From the NCBI GenBank assembly GCA_017473665.1, contig JAFUKK010000183.1:1-8267 (forward strand): a DNA stretch of 8,267 bases. The letters run 5' to 3'. Position 1 is the stretch's first letter. The number at the start of each line of letters is the position of its first letter. This DNA is from Lachnospiraceae bacterium. Lineage in GTDB: Bacteria; Bacillota; Clostridia; Lachnospirales; Lachnospiraceae. Below the pieces are notes generated by a model that was not told the DNA's origin, did no database searches, and saw nothing but the letters and a program-made list of their open reading frames with translations. Below are positions 1 through 8,267 of this stretch, piece by piece. The translations under genes and the position numbers were made by a program.

Positions 1-485
1 AGAGATGCGTATCCCCCTGATATTTTCTATACACACTCCAGATTATTGGAGAAGGGATGCCAGCACAAGGATGGCGGTTCCATTACCATTCTGCCTATCG
101 TAGAGACCAGAGGCGGAGATATTACGGACTATATTTCTACCAATATTATCTCCATTACTGATGGACAGCTGGTACTTTCCAGAAAGAACTTTGAAAAGGG
201 TCTGAAGCCTGCTATTAACTACGGACTCAGCGTTTCCCGTCTGGGTGGTGCGGTACAGACTGCAGATATGAAGAAGCTGGGTGCTACGGTCAGACGTAAA
301 TTCTTAAGCTATCTGGAAACCAAAGAGGTATATCAGCTGGCGAATGTGGACGAAATGAGTCCTGAGATGCAGCAGAGTCTCAAGGAAGGTGAAGAACTGC
401 AGGAGAGATTGCTGCAGTACAAATTCTCCCCCAGAACACCGGATGAGATTAAGAGGGACTTTATGGAGGTTGTAGGTAACGAATT

Positions 486-489
<4 letters not shown>
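1..489 (+). CDS. atpA: F-type ATPase alpha subunit, C-terminal part (5' end outside window)
   Basis: This is the last 162 residues of an F1 alpha subunit, the non-catalytic partner that alternates with beta in the head hexamer. The frame is open from base 1. It begins in the family motif RDAYPPDIFYTHSRLLE (canonical G-R-E-A-Y-P-G-D-V-F-Y-x-H-S-R-L-L-E) and continues with GGSITILPIVET and NIISITDGQ. The segment PAINYGLSVSRLGG holds the alpha arginine finger (Arg at bases 238-240), which completes the catalytic site on beta. The Walker A region lies outside the window. Compared with E. coli alpha as I remember it, the protein stops just after the segment matching 'LFAAERGYL', so about 55-60 C-terminal residues are absent. 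Other changes include Q to R in ETRGGD and P to S in YISTN. A TTG at base 46 is internal and not the start. The stop overlaps the gamma start (ATGA, 486-489). Family identity is certain. The symbol names the family and does not imply the housekeeping enzyme. Confidence 0.95.
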
Positions 490-2918
<2,429 letters not shown>

Positions 2919-2930
2919 AGGAAGTATGAT

Positions 2931-2937
2931 GGAGGAG
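2931..2937 (+). promoter_or_regulatory. Ribosome binding site for the five-helix membrane protein
   Basis: GGAGGAG lies 4 bases before the ATG at 2942. Two nearer-looking ATGs at 2926 and 2929 are in a different frame, so this site decides the start. The preceding 23-base gap is the largest in the operon and shows no terminator hairpin. Confidence 0.75.
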
Positions 2938-2941
2938 CAGG

Positions 2942-3469
2942 ATGGACGGAGTAATTGAACAGCTGCTATTACTGAAACCGGTGATGATTACTACTGCAAT
3001 AGGTACGGTAGTACTGACCATAGGGATTTTGTTATGGTGCCGGAGTTTCAGTTGGAACAGCAAAAACATCAGAATAATGGGCTTTTTCTACGAGGCACCC
3101 ATGAGAGACTCCGTCGCTCTGGCTACCTGTGTGTTAAAATTGTTTCTGACCATTTCCCTACTTTTTTTGAAGGGAAAGATAGAGTTGGTACACATCTGCT
3201 TTTTTGGTGTATTGGTAGTGTTATACAATCTATTGCGCCTGAATCTGAAGGAGATGTTTATCAGTCTCTTCAATGGTCTGATTATTATGGGTGTATTGTA
3301 TGTTTCTAATTTCCTCACATCTTATTTACGTGAGGTGCTCTTTGATGTGAAGATAGCCATTGCACTGGTGCTGATGGGAGTCTTTTTGATTTTGTATGCA
3401 GCCTATGATGTGATGGGATGTATTGCGTCAATTGTTAATACCAGAATGAAAACGGAGAGTGAAGCATGA
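2942..3469 (+). CDS. Uncharacterised membrane protein with five predicted helices; candidate membrane partner of the F1-like ATPase
   Basis: I do not recognise this 175-residue protein as a known family. Hydrophobic segments are visible at about 13-33, 57-76, 80-98, 105-126 and 136-158, giving five membrane helices. A polar loop at 34-56 contains aromatic and basic residues (SFSWNSKNIRIMGFFYEAP). The second and third helices are separated only by a tight KGK turn. It does not look like F0 subunit a (no conserved helix Arg in a recognisable context), subunit c (too long, no two-helix hairpin with a mid-membrane carboxylate) or subunit b (no long charged helix). Charged residues near helix cores are few: Lys66 and Asp156, both towards helix ends. 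It lies between the ATPase genes and two exported proteins and overlaps the next gene by 4 bases. I infer that it links the cytoplasmic head to the outside components. That role is not shown by sequence. Confidence 0.8.
   Translation: MDGVIEQLLLLKPVMITTAIGTVVLTIGILLWCRSFSWNSKNIRIMGFFYEAPMRDSVALATCVLKLFLTISLLFLKGKIELVHICFFGVLVVLYNLLRLNLKEMFISLFNGLIIMGVLYVSNFLTSYLREVLFDVKIAIALVLMGVFLILYAAYDVMGCIASIVNTRMKTESEA
3454..3459 (+). promoter_or_regulatory. Ribosome binding site for the single-anchor surface protein
   Basis: GGAGAG lies 6 bases before the ATG at 3466, inside the end of the upstream membrane-protein gene. It supports the ATGA-overlap start (3466-3469). Confidence 0.65.
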
Positions 3470-4191
3470 GAAGACGTAAGAAACAAATAACGGCCTTACA
3501 AATGATTCTGGTGGGACTGGTGGGCGTCATTTTATGCCTCCTTGTTCTTTTGCTGATTTCCTATGCAGACAGACTTCGTTCCTTCCAACCCAAAGAGGCT
3601 ACTTTTCAGTATGTGGCAGGAGTACTGCTGGAGTACTCGGAGGACACTACCTACCGTAGTGAGGATGGTATCTTAAAGATTGATGATGGTGCGGGGGAGA
3701 ACGAGACCCACGGAAATCCTATTCTATACAAAGAAGAAAATAAATTAACTCTTACTGAAAATATGTTGTTGATGCGACCTTACGAAAGTTCGGTACCGGA
3801 ACGGGTGAACTGTTTTACTACCGTTTCGGAAAAAGGTGGATTATGTACTTTGACCTTGGAAAACCGCTTTACGGAGATATATGGTGGTTTTCTGTTCAAT
3901 GGGGAAGATACCTATATTTTCCTGGAAGAGGTTACTTTGGAGTTTGCAAACAATAAGATAGTCTTAGCCCCCCTTTCTTATGCCATAGTGGGATACCAGC
4001 AGTATGTGGAGTTTTATAACACTGCCGATGGCGAATATCATTTGGTGGGATTGGACCAGGTAGATGTAACAGCATCCTTTAAACGCGGTTACAGTCTGGA
4101 TTTGGGCAAGGATACGATTTATACCAAAGACGGGGAAGCCTTACTGTATTCTGCAGTGGACAAGGTGAACGCGATAAAAATGGGGAAATAA
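3466..4191 (+). CDS. Uncharacterised single-pass membrane-anchored extracellular protein
   Basis: This 241-residue protein has no family I recognise. The basic N-terminus MRRRKKQ is followed by one hydrophobic helix (about 12-32), with no clear signal-peptidase site after it, so a type II membrane protein with an outside C-terminal domain is most likely. The outer part (about 40-241) is rich in aromatic and beta-forming residues. It seems related to the membrane-proximal part of the giant protein encoded next. IFLEEVTL (151-158) matches FNFEEISY-like sequence there, LSYAIVGYQQYVEFYNTADG (170-189) matches GSFIYFDRNYFTYCEIDNG, and ILYKEENKLTLTE (86-98) matches SYYFGEKKKTEID. Two cysteines occur in the outer domain (116 and 127) and could pair. 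The gene is coupled to its upstream neighbour by a 4-base overlap and ends 3 bases before the next start. It is probably a partner of the giant protein in a surface complex (inference). Confidence 0.82.
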   Translation: MRRRKKQITALQMILVGLVGVILCLLVLLLISYADRLRSFQPKEATFQYVAGVLLEYSEDTTYRSEDGILKIDDGAGENETHGNPILYKEENKLTLTENMLLMRPYESSVPERVNCFTTVSEKGGLCTLTLENRFTEIYGGFLFNGEDTYIFLEEVTLEFANNKIVLAPLSYAIVGYQQYVEFYNTADGEYHLVGLDQVDVTASFKRGYSLDLGKDTIYTKDGEALLYSAVDKVNAIKMGK

Positions 4192-4194
4192 GTT

Positions 4195-7100
4195 ATGAAA
4201 AAGCTATGGTTTGGAATTGGTGCTGCAGTGATAGTAATATTGTTGCTGCTGCAGACCAGATTTACCACTTATGCGACAATGGAAAGCAATGGATTTGCTG
4301 TAGAAGAGGACACTATCCAGGACATGCTGCTGACTGACAAGGATGAGGTGGCGGAGATTGATAGTGTCGCTTTGTATGCGTATGATTCTTTGAGTACACT
4401 GTTCAAAAGGGGTAATTCCTATTACTTTGGAGAAAAAAAGAAGACGGAAATCGATATGTCATTTCCGTTTATTATAAACGGAGGTGCCGGAATTTATCTG
4501 ATGACAGATGAAGGCGCCTTATTTGACTGTGAGTATGAAAAGATAAAGACCTATGAAGGCTTGCGGATTATTGAAGGTATTTCCTACAATCCGGATGGTA
4601 GCCGGGCTGACGCCACGGAATATCTCTTTTATGAGCTTCCCAACGGTATGTTCATGAATTTTGAAGAGATTTCCTATATGGACCGAGGTGCAACCCGTAC
4701 CGTCGCAGCAGGCAGCTTTATTTATTTTGATAGAAATTATTTTACATACTGTGAAATCGACAATGGTGTGGCTACCTACCAGATTTGCCGCTCCATGGAG
4801 GATGATTATTATGTAACCATTGACGGCAATAAAAAGACCTATTATCGTCTGTTGGTGGATTTGGGCGTGATTCCCGAGAGAGCCCAGAATAACAATGATT
4901 TTAACCGTGACGATACCGATCTGGAAATTGATGAGAGCGGCATAGGTGATAATGAAGAACTTATCACCGGTGATGCAGTAGGTACGGAAGAAGATGGAGT
5001 ATCGGGCGATGAGGATATGAATGCGGGAGATACTTTAGATGGCGATGAGGATGCGGAGAAGGTAAAACCTCCCAAGAGACCCAATAAGCCAAGTGCCGGC
5101 GGTACACCGTCCAGACCCAGTGGAAACAGACCTTCAGGGGGTACTATGGGTGTGCGTCCCGATCATATGAGACCGGACAGACCCCCCAGAGTTCCTGAAG
5201 TTACGGTACCCGATTATGTGAAACCCACAGTTTCCCTTGGAAGTATACATACCGGTGTATACCGTATTGGTGTAGAAGTAGAGGTAAATGATCCGGCCAA
5301 CCGTTTAAGTCAGCTTCGCAAGGTACAATTAGAATTTTATGAACAGTTGTCTGGTGACAAAGAACGTCTGGTATACAGAGGATATACCGGCACTTCTAAG
5401 ACTGTGGAAGCAGGCAGCGGCATGATTAAGCCGGATACTACCTATCGTATCAATGCTTATTTTACATACTTTGACGAGCATAATGAAGTGGTAGTAGAAT
5501 CCCTTCCCCTGGAGAACCCTTATGTGACTACGGGTAGTGTGGACCAAATCGGACCTGTGGTGCTTAAGACCGGTACGGAAGGTATGATTGATTACTGTAG
5601 TGTTCCTATATATTATGATAACCATCTGCGGATTTGCAATGTTACTTTTGATGCAACTTCTGATGCAGAGGCGCTCTATGGTATCGGCCGTACAGGTGGT
5701 ATTACACTGGAAATCCGTGGAGGCAATAATCCTTTATTCTCCTCGGTGACCCGGATTGATGGACAGACCATCAATGATTTCAAGAATGGGACACTGATTA
5801 CTTTACAGTCCAATTATGATTTGAACTCTAACAGTAGCTATTCCTATCGGATTATCATGGAAGATTTCTTCGGTAATACCATAGAAGTGGTGAATAACGA
5901 GGGCGATTTTGAGACCTGTAAGGCTCGTCCCCAAGGAAATCTGAAACTGGAAACCAATAAGGTGGGAGAGGTGGTACTGCGTACAACTGTGACAGATGAC
6001 ACCGACGCGGCAGTGCCTGCGGCAAATTCACAGAATTATGATTTCTATCTGGTGATTACCCCTGAGGAGTCCACATCAGCCAATCCTTTATTGTGGGAGG
6101 ATTGTCAGGCTTACATAGAAAATGGCTCCCGTATTATGGCAGATGAAGCCAGCGGCAGAGAGGAAGGCAGAGTTCATTATTTGTATCGTTTCAAGGATAA
6201 TCCCTGTGAATATAAGGATGGGGATGAGATCCGGATCGATATGTCTGTAACAGCAGATTGCCTGGATTTGGATACCAAGTACTATGCATACCTGTATTGC
6301 GATTTTGATTTGAATAATCAGGCAGGTATTCAGCGTTTTGGACAAATCGGGGAGACCAGTTTCCGAAGTGCCAGTCTGGCCAGTCTGGGTAAGATCTATA
6401 TTAAGACAGACATAATGGAAGTCAAATGTGACAGAGCTGATATTATATATACCTTGAATGCGGATAAGTCCAGCGATAGACTGGTGGCACTGATGGATAG
6501 CGTACAATTTGATATTTGCGCTACCAACGGAGCAGAACCGGGCACTCATGCCAGCATGCTTTTGGACAGTGCATCCTTTGACTATTTTGCTGGTCGTACC
6601 AAAGACAGTTCAGATAACCCTATTTATGGTTCTGTCCGTATGAACGGCAGCTATTTTGACGGCACCAAGGGCGGTCCCTTAATGAGTATGACCGATTATG
6701 AGATTCAGCCTGTTGTGGGTATTTTATACAATGGCAAGCATTATGAGATGGATGCAGTGCTGAATCAGACTGGGTTCAAGACTTTGCGTAAGCCTGCTAC
6801 CGTGCAGGTGGAGAATGTGGTGCTGGCAGCAGGTACCCTGCGTTTTGATGCCCGTGTGAACGACCCGGATGATGCTATCACCGGTAATTCTGGACATGCA
6901 GTGGTAGTCAATGTCTACGATTACAGCCGTAATTTTATTACCGCTATCCGTATCAACAAGAATACGGAAGGGCTGGTACATCAGGAGATTACGGGACTGG
7001 ATTCGGATAAGAAGTTCTTTATGAATTTCCTGGCCCAGGAATACAATGAAGGCTATACCAATACCACTTTTGAAAGTAATAAGATTATATATACTCATTA

Positions 7101-8267
7101 TATAGAGGATTCCTTGGATCTTTCCGGTGATGTGAAATTACAGCAGCTTACGGCCGGAGCCCGCCAGGGAGAATATCTGGCGGATATTAAGGTGCGTATT
7201 GCAGATCCGGATAAGGTTATGGACGGTCAATTGCCCTATTATTTATCCGTAACCAGAGATGGTGTGGATATTACTGCCCAGTATGACAATGCTGCCACTG
7301 AAGTATTGGACTATGCTTATGGTACCGGTGATGAATGGTCCACCCTGTCAAAGCAGCAGACCTTCAAGGTGGATGCAGGAAGCCATACCTATGAGTTTAC
7401 CCTGTATGTGGTAATTGCAGGTAATAAGCTGATTTTGGATACCTTGAGCTTTACCACCGAGGATGAAATCATTGGTATTGCCAATGCCAATGAATTAATG
7501 GCAATCAAGGATATCTCCGGTGGCGATAGTAAGAGATATTGTGTAACGGGAGTGTTGGATTTCAATGACCCTGACAATTCCGGTACCCAGGACCAGGGAG
7601 AACCCTTAGTACCCAAAAAGATTTTTGATATCTTTAACGGTCAGATTGATTTCCAGGGCTTCCCGCTTCGGATGAACAGGACCAATAGCGGTGCTGCCTT
7701 ATTTACCAATTTGGGTACTAACGGAGAGCTGTTTAATCTGAATCTGGAGATTACCATGGACTCCACTTCCCATATGACTTGGACGGGCGTTGTTTGCTAT
7801 TTCAATTTCGGTCATATTCATGATGTGTATATTGATTATCGGGGCGGCTCTGATGTGGGCAACCAGTATTTTGGTCTGGTGGCAGGTATCAATGCCTCTT
7901 CCGGTATCATTGAAAACTTTGTAGCGCATAATAACCCTCAGGATGGATTATTGCCTTTCGCAGGCAATTACGACTGTGGTATGATTACCGGCCGTAATTA
8001 CGGTATTATCCGTAATGGTTATGCCTATGGTGCGGATGTACGTGCGGATGTAGGTACCCCCAGAAGCGGGGACCTGCGTGTGGCCGGTATCGCCGGTTAT
8101 CAGACCGCACCGGGTATTATGGAGCATGTATACAGCTTAGTAAATGTGGTAGTATATCCTCCCGGAGAGGGTGGTGTTACCAATCCTACCACTGCCTATG
8201 GTGCCCTTGCAGGATATGATTCCGGTACCACCAGATATGCATACAGTATCGGTCAGTCCACCTATGC
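4195..8267 (+). CDS. Giant multi-domain surface protein with GLUG-type beta-helix (3' end outside window)
   Basis: The frame opens at ATG 4195 after a weak GGGGA site (4182-4186) and stays open for 1357 codons to the window edge. Residues 1-20 are a basic start plus a hydrophobic helix (KKLWFGIGAAVIVILLLLQ). It could be an uncleaved anchor or a signal peptide cut after TTYA (residue 27). Residues about 28-230 form a domain resembling the outer part of the preceding 241-residue protein. Residues 232-288 are strongly acidic and 289-341 are basic and proline-rich, a likely wall-crossing linker. About six beta-sandwich-like units follow (roughly 342-455, 456-580, 581-735, 736-865, 866-970, 971-1090). 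Four carry a similar strand-plus-turn motif: VEVNDPANRL, TVTDDTDAAV, RVNDPDDAIT and RIADPDKVM. From about 1091 the sequence changes to a right-handed beta-helix style starting IIGIANANELMAIKDI, with GLUG-like repeats. I infer an exported adhesin- or sensor-like protein working with the ATPase operon. Ligand and C-terminal attachment cannot be seen. Confidence 0.88.
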   Translation, partial: MKKLWFGIGAAVIVILLLLQTRFTTYATMESNGFAVEEDTIQDMLLTDKDEVAEIDSVALYAYDSLSTLFKRGNSYYFGEKKKTEIDMSFPFIINGGAGIYLMTDEGALFDCEYEKIKTYEGLRIIEGISYNPDGSRADATEYLFYELPNGMFMNFEEISYMDRGATRTVAAGSFIYFDRNYFTYCEIDNGVATYQICRSMEDDYYVTIDGNKKTYYRLLVDLGVIPERAQNNNDFNRDDTDLEIDESGIGDNEELITGDAVGTEEDGVSGDEDMNAGDTLDGDEDAEKVKPPKRPNKPSAGGTPSRPSGNRPSGGTMGVRPDHMRPDRPPRVPEVTVPDYVKPTVSLGSIHTGVYRIGVEVEVNDPANRLSQLRKVQLEFYEQLSGDKERLVYRGYTGTSKTVEAGSGMIKPDTTYRINAYFTYFDEHNEVVVESLPLENPYVTTGSVDQIGPVVLKTGTEGMIDYCSVPIYYDNHLRICNVTFDATSDAEALYGIGRTGGITLEIRGGNNPLFSSVTRIDGQTINDFKNGTLITLQSNYDLNSNSSYSYRIIMEDFFGNTIEVVNNEGDFETCKARPQGNLKLETNKVGEVVLRTTVTDDTDAAVPAANSQNYDFYLVITPEESTSANPLLWEDCQAYIENGSRIMADEASGREEGRVHYLYRFKDNPCEYKDGDEIRIDMSVTADCLDLDTKYYAYLYCDFDLNNQAGIQRFGQIGETSFRSASLASLGKIYIKTDIMEVKCDRADIIYTLNADKSSDRLVALMDSVQFDICATNGAEPGTHASMLLDSASFDYFAGRTKDSSDNPIYGSVRMNGSYFDGTKGGPLMSMTDYEIQPVVGILYNGKHYEMDAVLNQTGFKTLRKPATVQVENVVLAAGTLRFDARVNDPDDAITGNSGHAVVVNVYDYSRNFITAIRINKNTEGLVHQEITGLDSDKKFFMNFLAQEYNEGYTNTTFESNKIIYTHYIEDSLDLSGDVKLQQLTAGARQGEYLADIKVRIADPDKVMDGQLPYYLSVTRDGVDITAQYDNAATEVLDYAYGTGDEWSTLSKQQTFKVDAGSHTYEFTLYVVIAGNKLILDTLSFTTEDEIIGIANANELMAIKDISGGDSKRYCVTGVLDFNDPDNSGTQDQGEPLVPKKIFDIFNGQIDFQGFPLRMNRTNSGAALFTNLGTNGELFNLNLEITMDSTSHMTWTGVVCYFNFGHIHDVYIDYRGGSDVGNQYFGLVAGINASSGIIENFVAHNNPQDGLLPFAGNYDCGMITGRNYGIIRNGYAYGADVRADVGTPRSGDLRVAGIAGYQTAPGIMEHVYSLVNVVVYPPGEGGVTNPTTAYGALAGYDSGTTRYAYSIGQSTY
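4888..5217 (+). other. Charge-segregated linker in the giant surface protein (acidic then basic, proline-rich)
   Basis: Residues 232-288 are dominated by Asp, Glu and Gly (for example GDEDMNAGDTLDGDED). Residues 289-341 switch abruptly to Pro, Arg, Lys, Ser and Gly (KPPKRPNKPSAGGTPSRPSG and later RPDHMRPDRPPRVPE). No hydrophobic core pattern is present, so the stretch is probably disordered. Such segments often carry surface proteins through the peptidoglycan. The clean switch of charge could also allow the two halves to pair or to bind wall polymers. Confidence 0.75.
7690..8267 (+). repeat. GLUG-like protein repeats (beta-helix coils)
   Basis: Five degenerate coils can be read in the giant protein. 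They start near residues 1166 (GAALFTNLGTNGELFNLNLE), 1226 (FGLVAGINASSGIIENFV), 1262 (GMITGRNYGIIRNGYAYGAD), 1296 (VAGIAGYQTAPGIMEHVYSL) and 1335 (YGALAGYDSGTTRYAYSIG). They share the pattern G-h-h-x-G-x-N/Y-x-G-x-I-x-x-h-Y/F-A/S, close to the GLUG motif of cell-surface beta-helix proteins. The array is still running at the window edge. The repeats are visible in protein only, not as direct DNA repeats. Confidence 0.78.

Noticed and set aside
3034..3309. Plus-strand 91-codon frame inside the five-helix gene
   Set aside because: It is out of frame with a hydrophobic, well-initiated gene and has no plausible start or domain.
4842..5084. Serine/proline-rich minus-strand frame
   Set aside because: The low-complexity sequence is the reverse complement of the acidic and basic linker of the giant protein.
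4738..5470. 13-base direct repeat TATTTTACATACT at 4738-4750 and 5458-5470
   Set aside because: Both copies are in frame and encode Y-F-T-Y within aromatic beta strands. No longer repeat or duplication boundary surrounds them, so chance or codon reuse is likelier than a mobile-element scar.
6088..6549. Minus-strand 153-codon frame, and similar ones at 5329-5625, 6724-7098, 7389-7616 and 7699-7929
   Set aside because: All lie opposite the continuous giant-protein frame and have no supporting signals.

Overview
The window carries one unbroken operon on the + strand, with no non-coding stretch longer than about 25 bases. It holds the 3' end of an F-type ATPase alpha-subunit gene, complete gamma, beta and short epsilon-like subunit genes, a five-helix membrane protein, a single-anchor surface protein, and the first 1357 codons of a giant surface protein that runs off the right edge. 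The strong GGAGG-type ribosome binding sites, AGA-rich arginine codons, moderate-to-low GC and anchored multi-domain surface proteins suggest a Gram-positive Clostridia member. Lachnospiraceae is my best guess, but no taxonomic marker is present, so this is inference.

Layout: alpha (1-489), gamma (486-1271), beta (1283-2650), epsilon-like (2637-2918), five-helix membrane protein (2942-3469), single-anchor extracellular protein (3466-4191) and giant surface protein (4195 to beyond 8267). Three junctions overlap (4, 14 and 4 bases) and the rest are 3 to 23 bases apart, so the ATPase and surface-protein genes almost certainly form one transcription unit.

The order alpha-gamma-beta-epsilon is that of a classical atp operon, and beta keeps all the catalytic residues I could check. 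Yet every subunit departs from the housekeeping enzyme. Alpha ends about 55-60 residues early. Gamma is short. Beta has a changed DELSEED loop and lacks a usually conserved Arg. Epsilon lacks the C-terminal helical hairpin. The operon then continues into an uncharacterised membrane protein and two exported proteins that seem to share a membrane-proximal domain. The giant protein has an acidic then basic/proline-rich linker, about six beta-sandwich-like units and a GLUG-type beta-helix.

The most interesting reading is a specialised F1-like ATPase whose membrane partner is not the usual proton-conducting F0, and which powers or gates a cell-surface apparatus. This resembles in concept the F1-like 'X0' ATPases of mycoplasmas, which are linked there to gliding or to immunoglobulin capture and cleavage. 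The F1 identity is read directly from sequence. The coupling to the surface proteins is inferred from gene order. Genes upstream of the window could still include normal F0 subunits.
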